Under the pieces are notes generated by a model, which saw nothing but the letters and a program-made list of their open reading frames with translations, was not told the origin of the DNA and ran no database searches. From an uncultured Lachnospiraceae bacterium (GTDB lineage: Bacteria > Bacillota > Clostridia > Lachnospirales > Lachnospiraceae), in the NCBI GenBank assembly GCA_947089905.1, contig CAMUMG010000003.1:142442-206441 (forward strand): DNA of 64,000 bases, in the 5' to 3' direction. Both the position numbers and the translations under genes were made by a program. Shown piece after piece: positions 8,083 to 16,779 of this stretch (the stretch's first letter is position 1; the number at the start of each line of letters is the position of its first letter).

Positions 8083-9426
8083 TCATTTCTTCTTTAGCTC
8101 CCAACATCCCTTTTTATAAAATACATAAGATATCATCGCAGCAATCGCCCATCCAATCGGCCACGATAGCCAGATTCCTCTTGTACCATAAGGATCTGCT
8201 AATATAAATGCTAATATAACACGTAATGCCAAATCTAAAAAGGTTGCTATCATAAACTGTTTCATTGCCCCTGCACCACGTAGCACCCCATCCGCCATTA
8301 ATTTTATTGAGATAACAAAATAAAAAGGAGAGATGATTTTTATAAATTCCTGTCCTGCTATCTTTGCCTGTTGACTTTCTTCTTTTAAAAACAGAGAAAG
8401 CATAGCATCAGGAAATAAAATAAAAAGAACTACAAACGGAATTGCTACTAAAAATGCCATCTGTACTCCTGCACGAAATCCTTTTTTTACTCTCTCTGGT
8501 TTCTCTGCTCCTAAATTTTGTGCTGTAAAGCTCGAAAGTCCATTTGATAATGTAGTAAAAGATGTAATTGCAAAAGTATTTAATTTAATTGCAGCGGAGT
8601 ATCCTGCGATCACAGAAGAACCAAATCCATTAATTAATCTCTGAATAAAGATATTTCCTACGGAAATGAAACTTTGTTGTAAAATACTAGGAACTGCAAT
8701 TTTCCCAATTTTTATTAACATCTTTCCTGAAAACCATTCTCTTTTTTCTTTTGTTTGAATTTTTTGAATTCTTTTTAATAATGTTATCAAAGCAAGTATA
8801 CAGGCAACCCCCTGAGCTAAAAAGGTCGCCCATGCAACTCCGGCAACTCCCCACTGAAAATCCGCCACAAAAATATAGTCAAGAACAATATTTCCAATCG
8901 AAGATCCAATTAAAAAATAAAGTGGTGTTTTGGAGTCTCCTAAAGAAGTAAATACCCCAGTACAGACATTGTACAAAAATAGAAATAAAAATCCCCCAAT
9001 ATAAATTCTTAAATATAGTGCTCCATCGGAAAATATATTTTCTGGTGTACGAATCATTTTCATTAAGCCGCCTGTCCCAAACAGTCCCCCTATTGTCAGT
9101 AAAATAGACAATACTGCTGCCGATAAAAGTGTCGTTGATATAGCGGTCTTCATTTTATGGTACTGTTTTGCTCCAAACAAAGTAGAAATTACAACAGAAC
9201 TTCCTATATTACTTCCAATGGCGATTGCCATAAAAATCATTGTAATCGGATAGGAAGCTCCAACGGCGGCAAGCGCGTCTTCTCCTGCAAACTTTCCTGC
9301 AATAACACTATCAGCAATATTATAGAGCTGTTGAAAGATAACACTGACAAACATCGGAATAGAAAACTTCCACAATACTATTTCTGGCTTTCCACTGGTT
9401 AGATCTTTCATCACTTTTAACCTCAT
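8083..9426 (-). CDS. MATE family multidrug/cation exporter
   Basis: This 447-residue integral membrane protein has about twelve hydrophobic segments in two related halves, the MatE fold. Characteristic stretches are the early PMFVSVIFQQLYNIAD and ADGVLRGAGAMKQ in the second half. The family expels drugs or metabolites in exchange for Na+ or H+. The substrate is not predictable. It lies between the lipoprotein gene and the restriction-modification terminator. It is only distantly similar to the second MATE protein at 38746. Confidence 0.9.
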   Translation of the reverse strand: MRLKVMKDLTSGKPEIVLWKFSIPMFVSVIFQQLYNIADSVIAGKFAGEDALAAVGASYPITMIFMAIAIGSNIGSSVVISTLFGAKQYHKMKTAISTTLLSAAVLSILLTIGGLFGTGGLMKMIRTPENIFSDGALYLRIYIGGFLFLFLYNVCTGVFTSLGDSKTPLYFLIGSSIGNIVLDYIFVADFQWGVAGVAWATFLAQGVACILALITLLKRIQKIQTKEKREWFSGKMLIKIGKIAVPSILQQSFISVGNIFIQRLINGFGSSVIAGYSAAIKLNTFAITSFTTLSNGLSSFTAQNLGAEKPERVKKGFRAGVQMAFLVAIPFVVLFILFPDAMLSLFLKEESQQAKIAGQEFIKIISPFYFVISIKLMADGVLRGAGAMKQFMIATFLDLALRVILAFILADPYGTRGIWLSWPIGWAIAAMISYVFYKKGCWELKKK

Positions 9427-9447
9427 TTCTGTACATAATCAGTAAAA

Positions 9448-9483
9448 AAGACGAGGAAGAAGCGATTGCTTTCTACCCGTCTT
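9448..9483 (-). terminator. Terminator of the restriction-modification pair
   Basis: An imperfect stem with AAGACG/CGTCTT ends (9448-9453 with 9478-9483) is followed on the minus strand by a T-run, 11 bases after the endonuclease stop. Confidence 0.7.
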
Positions 9484-9494
9484 ATTATAAAAAA

Positions 9495-10583
9495 CTATTC
9501 TTCCTCTTCACATTCTATCTGCATTTCCATTCGGTAATAAATATTTATGTCTTGAATCATATCATCAATATCCGAATCATTAAGTTCAGAAATCCAAACT
9601 TTTAATTCGTTAATTGTTATAATTTCCTCTATAGCTCTTTCATATCGTTCTTTAATCACTCTCATACCATTAGAACGTTCATCTATATAAGTTTTAAGAT
9701 CGTTCAAAACAACCTGTTTGTTATTAGTAGTCTTAATCACAAAAGAAATTGGAAAGTGCATAACTTTATCCATATCAAGAAGATACTTATCATATGTATT
9801 CACTTCTGTAACTTGGAAAAATCTTCCTATTGGCTGCATAACAAAATCAATCCCACCATCATTTGCATTTGTTCTTCCTGTTTTAAATAATTGCAGCTCC
9901 TTTTCCATTATTGTTTCTTTTGAATAACCAAAATAAACTTTTATATTTTTATAATGATTTTTTAAAATAGCATAACTAATAATTTCAAAAATTCTCGCCT
10001 CTGTATCCTCTACTAATAGGGCATTTATTTGTTCTCTTTTTTCAGTATAATCCGTTGATCTTTGTAATTTTTGTAAAATTTCAATTAAAGTATGATCTTT
10101 TCTATTCAACAAATCAATATATTTCTCTATGATTTTAATCGCAACTATACTTATATCTTGTGTACCTACATAAAGATAATCAATATGTAATAGATATCTT
10201 CCATTATCAATAATAATTAAATCATTTTTAACAGTTGAAAATTTATTCCTAAACTCACCATTAACTCGAGAATTAAGAGCATGATTTTGAAGTTTACTTC
10301 CACCATATAAACTACGATAATAATGAAATAATTTCATATAATCATAACCACCAAAATTTCGATATTTATCAGGCTGATTATAGAAATCATTTTGATAAAA
10401 ATGAAGAATAGAATATATAGCATAAATATTTGCAAGACTTCTCCGAGTTTTACTGTCTCCATGAACTGCCTTCATTTTTTTGTCCAGATACTGTAATAAT
10501 AAACTGGAATCATAAATACTTTGAAAATTTTCAGGATATTCTTCTTTAAGAATACTTTTTATAAATTCTTCTGTTATCTTCAT
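9495..10583 (-). CDS. Putative Type II restriction endonuclease partner
   Basis: I do not recognise this 362-residue protein by family. Its position 3 bases behind a Type II DNA methylase, and a plausible nuclease core, point to the cognate restriction enzyme. The candidate core is E200, then GGID with D246, then QVTE (257-260). The last element departs from the usual (D/E)xK because Thr259 occupies the lysine position. If the methylase modifies ATGCAT, this would be an NsiI/AvaIII-type enzyme. The C-terminus is strongly acidic (CEEEE). Base composition is more AT-rich than the flanks. Expression probably relies on readthrough from the methylase promoter. Confidence 0.6.
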   Translation of the reverse strand: MKITEEFIKSILKEEYPENFQSIYDSSLLLQYLDKKMKAVHGDSKTRRSLANIYAIYSILHFYQNDFYNQPDKYRNFGGYDYMKLFHYYRSLYGGSKLQNHALNSRVNGEFRNKFSTVKNDLIIIDNGRYLLHIDYLYVGTQDISIVAIKIIEKYIDLLNRKDHTLIEILQKLQRSTDYTEKREQINALLVEDTEARIFEIISYAILKNHYKNIKVYFGYSKETIMEKELQLFKTGRTNANDGGIDFVMQPIGRFFQVTEVNTYDKYLLDMDKVMHFPISFVIKTTNNKQVVLNDLKTYIDERSNGMRVIKERYERAIEEIITINELKVWISELNDSDIDDMIQDINIYYRMEMQIECEEEE

Positions 10584-10586
10584 ATC

Positions 10587-11519
10587 CTAACCCCTTACAT
10601 ATTTGGACTTTGCACAAGTCTTTCGTACTTTTTCTTTTATAAGTGTTTTGCCTTTATATTCATTGGCAATTCCTGTTCTTCTAATTCCAATTTCAAAATA
10701 TTCTTCATTCAAATCAATGCCTATCGCTTTTCGCTCTAATCTTACTGCAACACTTGATGTAGTAAAAGATCCTGAAAATGGATCGAGTATTATATCATTA
10801 ATATTGGAAGATGCTTTTATAATTCGCTCCAATAATACTTCTGGTTTTTGTGTCGGATGGTTTTCATACTCTTTCATCTTAAAACGAACTCTGTTAAAAT
10901 TCCATACATTCCCTGGTACTTTTTCGGTATTATAAGGTTGTGGAGGATCTTTTCGATAGTCAATTAATTTTCTAGTAGCTCCTGTTTTAGCTTCCACCAT
11001 AATATCTTGATAATTAAAGGTATAGACTGCATTTTGATTTTTATTAATCATTAAAATAGGTTCATATAAAGAACCATATATTTTTTTTGATTGAACCCCT
11101 GAACTATCATAAGTCCATACAATTCGACATAGTACATTATATTTTTCAGATACATAAATGTCTAAATAAGACATATATTGCGTTGCAGTCATAAAATACA
11201 TTGTACCATCATCTTTTAGAACACGCATACATTCATCAATCCATTGTTTACACCATTTAATATATTCTTCTTTATTTTCCCATTTATCTTGATTATTACC
11301 AAAGTCCTTACCAATATTGTATGGAGCATCTGCAAAAATTAATTTCACAGAATTATTTTTCATTTTTTTTAAAATATTAATACAATCTCCACAAATTACC
11401 ATTGAGTTATTATTATGTTCTTCGATCACTCCATCTTTATTGTTAAATATATTATCAAACACAAGAGGCATTTCTTTTTGTGTATTTAAATTAAAACTTA
11501 ACTGACTTGCTGTTTTCAT
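10587..11519 (-). CDS. DNA adenine-N6 methyltransferase, YhdJ-like (predicted ATGCAT)
   Basis: This 310-residue beta-class methylase has the catalytic DAPYNIG motif before the SAM-binding motif DPFSGSFTT. Long stretches match my memory of E. coli YhdJ almost residue for residue: the IVW-YDSSGVQ region, the EAKTG-R-LIDYRK-PPQPYN region, KVPGNVW and EYENHPTQKPE. YhdJ methylates the second A of ATGCAT. The specificity is therefore inferred from the family. The gene precedes the putative endonuclease, so protection would be made first. The DAPY form replaces the commoner DPPY. Confidence 0.88.
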   Translation of the reverse strand: MKTASQLSFNLNTQKEMPLVFDNIFNNKDGVIEEHNNNSMVICGDCINILKKMKNNSVKLIFADAPYNIGKDFGNNQDKWENKEEYIKWCKQWIDECMRVLKDDGTMYFMTATQYMSYLDIYVSEKYNVLCRIVWTYDSSGVQSKKIYGSLYEPILMINKNQNAVYTFNYQDIMVEAKTGATRKLIDYRKDPPQPYNTEKVPGNVWNFNRVRFKMKEYENHPTQKPEVLLERIIKASSNINDIILDPFSGSFTTSSVAVRLERKAIGIDLNEEYFEIGIRRTGIANEYKGKTLIKEKVRKTCAKSKYVRG

Positions 11520-11587
11520 ATTTTCCCTTATTTCTATATGATATTTACAGATTTGATTTTATACTATTTATTTTATAAACAATTTTT

Positions 11588-11616
11588 ATCTTACCAAAAA
11601 TATAAAAACAATTCAA
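11588..11616 (-). promoter_or_regulatory. Promoter of the restriction-modification pair
   Basis: TTGAAT (11611-11616) and TAAGAT (11588-11593) on the minus strand are spaced by 17 bases in a very AT-rich leader. No C-protein gene or C-box was seen. Confidence 0.5.
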
Positions 11617-11691
11617 CTCTATTTATATAAATTACGACGGGTTAAAAAATATATTTTCGTTATTTTTCTTAAAACTTCATCAAATTTAGTA

Positions 11692-11774
11692 GTGATTTTT
11701 TTTCATTTTTCTGTTATAATGTCTTTATGGCACTTTTCCTGTAAAGCAATTTGTATAAATCAATCGATTGCTTT
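11692..11774 (+). promoter_or_regulatory. Promoter and leader hairpin of the hydCBA operon
   Basis: An extended -10 (TGTTATAAT, hexamer 11715-11720) has only a weak -35, typical of TG-dependent promoters. The leader contains an AAAGCAAT/ATTGCTTT hairpin (11743-11750 with 11767-11774) about 40 bases before the hydC start. Whether the hairpin regulates is unknown. Confidence 0.55.
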
Positions 11775-11813
11775 TCTAATATAATTTACTTTTTAATCAA
11801 AGGAGGAAACAAA

Positions 11814-12326
11814 ATGTCTGAAACATCCCTTCATCCGTTTAAGGGAACTCCCGCACAAAAACGTCAGTTGGAAGCAGTTATTGAACGGCACTTAAATCAG
11901 CCGGGTGGACTGATGCCAGTTCTTCAGGAAGCTCAAGAAATTTATGGCTATCTTCCGATTGAAGTTCAAAAGATGGTTGCTGATGGATTATCGATTTCTC
12001 TTTCTGAGGTTTATGGTGTAGCTACTTTTTATTCCCAATTTTCTCTGACACCAAAGGGTGAAAATCGAATTAGTGTCTGTCTTGGTACTGCTTGTTATGT
12101 AAAAGGTGCAGATAAAATTTTAGCTGCTGTTGAACAAAAACTTGGAATCAAATCCGGAGAATGTACCCCTGACGGTCTGTTCTCTTTAGATTCTACTCGT
12201 TGTGTAGGCGCATGTGGACTTGCTCCAGTCATTATGGTAAATGACGATGTATATGGCAAAGTGACACCTGAACAGATCGATAAAATTATCGATAGTTACG
12301 CTTCAAAGAAGGGGGGAAAGTCCTGA
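11814..12326 (+). CDS. hydC: Bifurcating [FeFe] hydrogenase, NuoE-like subunit
   Basis: This 170-residue thioredoxin-fold [2Fe-2S] subunit passes electrons between NAD(H) and the catalytic subunit. The four cluster cysteines are in CLGTAC and CVGAC. The start at 11814 was chosen because AGGAGG lies at 11801-11806. An upstream in-frame ATG (11751) has no ribosome-binding site and would add 21 unconserved residues. It is the first gene of hydC-hydB-hydA, with 2 bases to the next gene. Confidence 0.93.
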   Translation: MSETSLHPFKGTPAQKRQLEAVIERHLNQPGGLMPVLQEAQEIYGYLPIEVQKMVADGLSISLSEVYGVATFYSQFSLTPKGENRISVCLGTACYVKGADKILAAVEQKLGIKSGECTPDGLFSLDSTRCVGACGLAPVIMVNDDVYGKVTPEQIDKIIDSYASKKGGKS

Positions 12327-12328
12327 TT

Positions 12329-14224
12329 ATGATGACAATAGAAGAATTAAATCGGATCAAAGCTGCTAAAGAAGAACTTGTTATGGTTCGAAGTGTCATT
12401 CGTGAGCAAGGTGAAATTCTTGCTCAAAAGACTGGATACCGCAAACAGGTTTTAGTCTGCGGCGGTACAGGTTGTACCTCTTCCGGAAGCCGTAAAGTAA
12501 TTGACGCATTAGAAAAAGCATTAAAAGAACATGAATTAGAAAAAGAAATTTTAGTTGTAAAAACTGGTTGTTTTGGATTATGTGCTCTAGGACCAATTAT
12601 GATTGTCTATCCAGAAGGTGCCTTTTATAGCCAAGCAACTCCTGAAGGAGTTGCCCGTATCGTAGAAGAACATTTAAAGAATGGAAATGTTGTAACCGAT
12701 CTTCTATATAAAGAAACCGTACATGAAGATGGAAGTATTATTTCTTTAAGTGAAACCCAGTTCTATAAAAAACAGCTTCGTGTAGCTTTACGTAACTGTG
12801 GTGTTATCGATCCAGAAAACATAGAGGAATATATTGCAAGAGATGGTTATCAGGCTTTGGCAAAAGTCGTAACCTCTATGACTGCCGATGATGTTATTAA
12901 TGAATTAAATGGCTCTGGTCTTCGTGGAAGAGGTGGTGGTGGATTCCCAACCGGCAAAAAGTGGGCATTTGCAAAGGCCTCGGAAAGTGATGTGAAATAT
13001 GTCTGCTGTAATGCTGACGAAGGAGATCCGGGTGCATTTATGGATCGTTCCATCCTAGAAGGAGATCCTCACAGTGTCATTGAAGCTATGGCTATTGCAG
13101 GATATACGATTGGAGCTTCTCAGGGCTATGTCTATATTCGTGCAGAATATCCGATTGCTGTACAGCGTTTAAAAATTGCTCTCGATCAGGCAAGAGCTTA
13201 TGGTGTAATTGGAGAAGATATCTTTGGATCGGGATTTAACTTTGATATTGAGATTCGTTTGGGTGCAGGTGCGTTTGTGTGTGGTGAAGAAACCGCTCTT
13301 ATGACTTCAATCGAAGGTCATCGCGGAGAACCAAGACCTCGTCCTCCATTTCCAGCGGTAAAGGGTCTTTTTGGTAAGCCAACCGTTTTAAATAACGTAG
13401 AAACCTATGCGAATATTGCACAGATTATTTTAAAGGGAGCATCTTGGTTTTCTTCTATGGGAACAGCTACTTCTAAAGGTACAAAGGTATTTGCACTTGG
13501 AGGTAAAATTACAAATGTGGGATTAGTAGAAATTCCAATGGGTACAACGCTTCGTGAAATCGTAGAAGAAATTGGAGGAGGAATTCCAAACGGAAAGAAG
13601 TTTAAAGCTGCTCAAACTGGCGGTCCTTCTGGTGGATGTATTCCTGCCTGTCATATTGACACTCCGATTGACTATGACAACTTAATTGCTTTAGGTTCTA
13701 TGATGGGATCAGGCGGAATGATCATTTTGGATGAAGATACCTGTATGGTTGATATCTCAAAATTCTACTTAGAGTTTACTGTAGATGAATCCTGTGGAAA
13801 ATGTACTCCTTGCCGAATTGGAACTAGACGTCTATTACAGTTCCTTGAAAAGATTACTTCTGGAAAAGGAGAAATGGAAGACTTAGAAAAGATTGAAGAG
13901 CTCGCTCTTCATATGAAATCTTCTTCCCTTTGTGCCCTTGGTCAGTCTGCACCAAATCCAGTTTTGTCAACAATGAAATATTTCAGAGATGAGTATATTG
14001 CTCATATTAAGGATAAAACTTGTCCTTCAGGAGTTTGTAAATCCTTACTCTCCTATGAGATCAATCCAGAGCTTTGTAAAGGCTGTACCAAATGTGCAAG
14101 AAATTGTCCGGTTGGTGCAATCAGCGGAACAGTTAAGCAAGCACATGTTATTGATAAAGAGAAATGTATCAAGTGCGGTATGTGCGTAAAGAACTGTAAA
14201 TTTGGAGCTATTTTCAAAAAATAA
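12329..14224 (+). CDS. hydB: Bifurcating [FeFe] hydrogenase, NADH-binding flavin subunit (NuoF-like)
   Basis: This 631-residue subunit carries the FMN and NAD(H) site. In order: an N-terminal [2Fe-2S] thioredoxin-like domain (C44, C49, C81, C85), the glycine-rich FMN/NADH region GRGGGGFPTGKKW (200-212), a NuoF-type [4Fe-4S] site (C489, C492, C495, C535), and two C-terminal ferredoxin clusters (C583-C593 and C613-C623). This architecture matches HydB of electron-bifurcating hydrogenases such as that of Thermotoga, which couple ferredoxin and NADH oxidation to H2 formation or the reverse. The start could be either of two adjacent ATGs (12329 or 12332). Confidence 0.95.
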   Translation: MMTIEELNRIKAAKEELVMVRSVIREQGEILAQKTGYRKQVLVCGGTGCTSSGSRKVIDALEKALKEHELEKEILVVKTGCFGLCALGPIMIVYPEGAFYSQATPEGVARIVEEHLKNGNVVTDLLYKETVHEDGSIISLSETQFYKKQLRVALRNCGVIDPENIEEYIARDGYQALAKVVTSMTADDVINELNGSGLRGRGGGGFPTGKKWAFAKASESDVKYVCCNADEGDPGAFMDRSILEGDPHSVIEAMAIAGYTIGASQGYVYIRAEYPIAVQRLKIALDQARAYGVIGEDIFGSGFNFDIEIRLGAGAFVCGEETALMTSIEGHRGEPRPRPPFPAVKGLFGKPTVLNNVETYANIAQIILKGASWFSSMGTATSKGTKVFALGGKITNVGLVEIPMGTTLREIVEEIGGGIPNGKKFKAAQTGGPSGGCIPACHIDTPIDYDNLIALGSMMGSGGMIILDEDTCMVDISKFYLEFTVDESCGKCTPCRIGTRRLLQFLEKITSGKGEMEDLEKIEELALHMKSSSLCALGQSAPNPVLSTMKYFRDEYIAHIKDKTCPSGVCKSLLSYEINPELCKGCTKCARNCPVGAISGTVKQAHVIDKEKCIKCGMCVKNCKFGAIFKK

Positions 14225-14235
14225 AGGAGGAAATC

Positions 14236-15972
14236 ATGGATACAGTACATTTGAAAGTCAACGGAATTCCAGTTGAAGTTCCTGCTGGTTCTACCATATT
14301 ACAGGCAGCAAAAGCTGTCCAGATTGAGATTCCATCTCTTTGCTACTTAAAAGATATTAACTGTATCGGTGCGTGCCGTGTCTGTGTCGTTGAAATTAAA
14401 GGAAGAAAAGGACTGGTAGCATCTTGTGTCTATCCAGCCGAGGAAGGAATGGAAGTACTAACCAATACACCAAAAGTACGTGCTTCCAGAAAGACTACGA
14501 TTGAATTAATTTTATCCAGTCATCATAAAAAATGTCTTTCCTGTGTGCGTGGAAATAACTGCGAGCTTCAAAAACTTGCATTTGACTATGGAGTTGATGA
14601 AGATCGTTTTAAAGGGGAAGACGTTGTCTATCCAGTTGATGATCTCTCTCCTTATATTGTACGTGACAATAATAAATGTATTCAATGTATGCGCTGTGTT
14701 GCTGCCTGCAAAAATGTACAGTCTGTTTCTGTTATTGGTCCGATTAAACGTGGATATAATGTCCATGTTGGATGTGCTTTTGAAAAGAGTCTTGCAGATT
14801 CCCCATGTGTTGGATGTGGTCAGTGTATCGTAGCTTGTCCAGTTGGTGCACTCAACGAAAAAAGCCAGATTGATGCAGTTTGGGATGCAATTTCCAATCC
14901 AGATAAAAAAGTTGTTTTCTTCACTGCTCCGAGTATTCGTGCAACTCTTGGAGAAAGTTTTGGAATGCCAATTGGTACAAACGTAGAGGGAAAAATGGTA
15001 GCTTCCATCCGTCGTCTTGGAGTAGATGCTGTTTTTAATATGGATGTTACCGCAGATTTAACGATTATGGAAGAAGCAACCGAATTAGTAGAACGTATTA
15101 AGAAAAAAGGAACTCTTCCTATGTTTACTTCCTGCTGTCCGGGCTGGATTAAGTTTGTAGAACACTACTATCCAGAGATGATTCCAAATTTATCTACATG
15201 TAAATCTCCTCAACAGATGTTTGGAGCTGTCTTAAAGAGTTACTACTGCCAGAAGATGGGAATTGATCCAAAGGATCTTTTTGTTGTCAGTGTCATTCCT
15301 TGTACTGCTAAGAAGTTTGAGGTGGGAAGAGAAGAACAACAGACCTTTGACTATCAGGATGTAGATGTAGCACTTACTACAAGAGAATTAGCAAAGATGA
15401 TTAAAGGTGCTGGTATTAAGTTTACCGAAATTAAAGATGAAGGTTTCGACTCTCCATTTGAAACTGCCAGTGGCGGCGGTGCTATCTTTGGTGCAACCGG
15501 CGGAGTTATGGAAGCTGCTCTTCGTACTGCTGCGAGTATATTAGATGGCAACTTTAAAAAGGTCGATTTCCCAGAGGTACGTGGAACAGATCCGATTAAG
15601 GAAGCTGTTTATGAAGTTGCTGGAGTAGAAGTTCGAGTTGCTGTTACTTCTGGTCTTGGAAATGCCAGAAAGTTAATAGAGCAAATTAAGTCAGGTGAGA
15701 AAACCTATCATATGATAGAAGTTATGGCATGTCCTGGTGGCTGTATCAATGGAGGAGGCCAGCCAGTACAAAGCGATTCTGTCCGTAACTATACCAACTT
15801 AAAAGCACTTCGTTCCAAAGCACTTTATGACTATGATAAACGTTCTAAATTACGTAGTTCTCATAAGAGTCCAGTAATGAAACAGATCTATGACGAATTT
15901 TTTGATGCTCCGGGAAAACCAAGAGCGCATAAATTGCTTCATACAGAATATGTAAAACGCGGACAGTTTTAA
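14236..15972 (+). CDS. hydA: [FeFe] hydrogenase catalytic subunit
   Basis: This 578-residue subunit holds the H-cluster and makes or consumes H2. A plant-type [2Fe-2S] domain (C36, C47, C50, C64) is followed by a His-Cys3 [4Fe-4S] site (H96 or H97, C100, C103, C109) and two ferredoxin clusters (148-158 and 191-201). The H-cluster motifs L1 TSCCPGW (298-304), L2 IPCTAKKFE (354-362) and L3 ACPGGCINGGGQP (498-510) are all intact. A GGAGG site lies 11 bases after hydB. The maturases HydE, HydF and HydG are not in the window. Confidence 0.96.
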   Translation: MDTVHLKVNGIPVEVPAGSTILQAAKAVQIEIPSLCYLKDINCIGACRVCVVEIKGRKGLVASCVYPAEEGMEVLTNTPKVRASRKTTIELILSSHHKKCLSCVRGNNCELQKLAFDYGVDEDRFKGEDVVYPVDDLSPYIVRDNNKCIQCMRCVAACKNVQSVSVIGPIKRGYNVHVGCAFEKSLADSPCVGCGQCIVACPVGALNEKSQIDAVWDAISNPDKKVVFFTAPSIRATLGESFGMPIGTNVEGKMVASIRRLGVDAVFNMDVTADLTIMEEATELVERIKKKGTLPMFTSCCPGWIKFVEHYYPEMIPNLSTCKSPQQMFGAVLKSYYCQKMGIDPKDLFVVSVIPCTAKKFEVGREEQQTFDYQDVDVALTTRELAKMIKGAGIKFTEIKDEGFDSPFETASGGGAIFGATGGVMEAALRTAASILDGNFKKVDFPEVRGTDPIKEAVYEVAGVEVRVAVTSGLGNARKLIEQIKSGEKTYHMIEVMACPGGCINGGGQPVQSDSVRNYTNLKALRSKALYDYDKRSKLRSSHKSPVMKQIYDEFFDAPGKPRAHKLLHTEYVKRGQF

Positions 15973-15994
15973 AAAATGATATGATAAAAAGTGA

Positions 15995-16028
15995 GAGTTG
16001 TGACATTACTTCATTAATGTCACAACTC
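15995..16028 (+). terminator. Terminator of hydCBA
   Basis: A perfect 14-bp stem (15995-16008 with 16015-16028) with a 6-base loop is followed by a T-rich stretch. Its GAGTTGT/ACAACTC arms are shared with other hairpins in the window. Confidence 0.85.
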
Positions 16029-16063
16029 CCTTCTTTATTTGAAACTTTCTGCTCTGGCAATAA

Positions 16064-16684
16064 CTAAAATGCGATCCCATCAATACAATTTTCATATAAA
16101 AACTGTTTTATCTCACTCATGTCATTCGATTCATAAAATTCTATTAACATCTTTGTAAAAGTTGGCTGTAACTCAATAGGAACAGAGAGAATACCACATC
16201 CATTAGAAATCATTATATGATTGCCTATTACCATCAAGAAACATCTGTTTACGTACAAGATATAGCATCATAGTAAGTGCCTTATCTGCATAATTTCTGC
16301 TATCTGTTCCTTGATTTGCGATTCGATTGGCATATCTGGTCTCCATGTTGTACCACCAATGCTAACTGGCATATTTCGTAGGTATCCTGCACGAATAATC
16401 AAGTTATCACCGCCTACATATCAATTAATTTTACAGATAAAAGGATAATCAATAGGGTAATCCAAAGTATCTAATATAAATTGCCATGCGTGTTTTAAAT
16501 TATTGATTGCCACAATATCTGATACTTTAATCCCTTACACACTCATTCCGTTATAAATAGCCTCTGTATCCGAATATGTCACTGCTAGTCCTTCCAATTT
16601 TGCACTTTTCCAGATATAATCTATAATATTTCTCTTGGCAACAAAAATATTTTCGTCTCGTGTCATATGATATTTTGTCTTCAT
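16064..16684 (-). pseudogene. Fic family protein, decayed
   Basis: Translating the minus strand gives recognisable pieces of a Fic protein in more than one frame. The first piece is an N-terminal part starting at the ATG at 16684 (MTRDENIFVAKRNIIDYIW). It is broken by in-frame stops after NGMSV and after CKIN. It continues with IGGTTWRPDMP, then a frameshift leads to LTMMLYLVRKQMFLDGNRQ. The C-terminal piece is intact (ISNGCGILSVPIELQPTF to DGIAF, ending at 16064). Fic enzymes usually AMPylate target proteins. At least two stops and one or two frameshifts make this copy non-functional. The active-site loop is degraded to FLDGNRQ. Confidence 0.85.
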
Positions 16685-16779
16685 AGTTAGTCGCTCCTTT
16701 CTTTATAAATTAAGCATATTTATTATATATGATAAAATAAGTAGTTTTAACTTTAATAAACGAAATTTTCATAGAGTAC

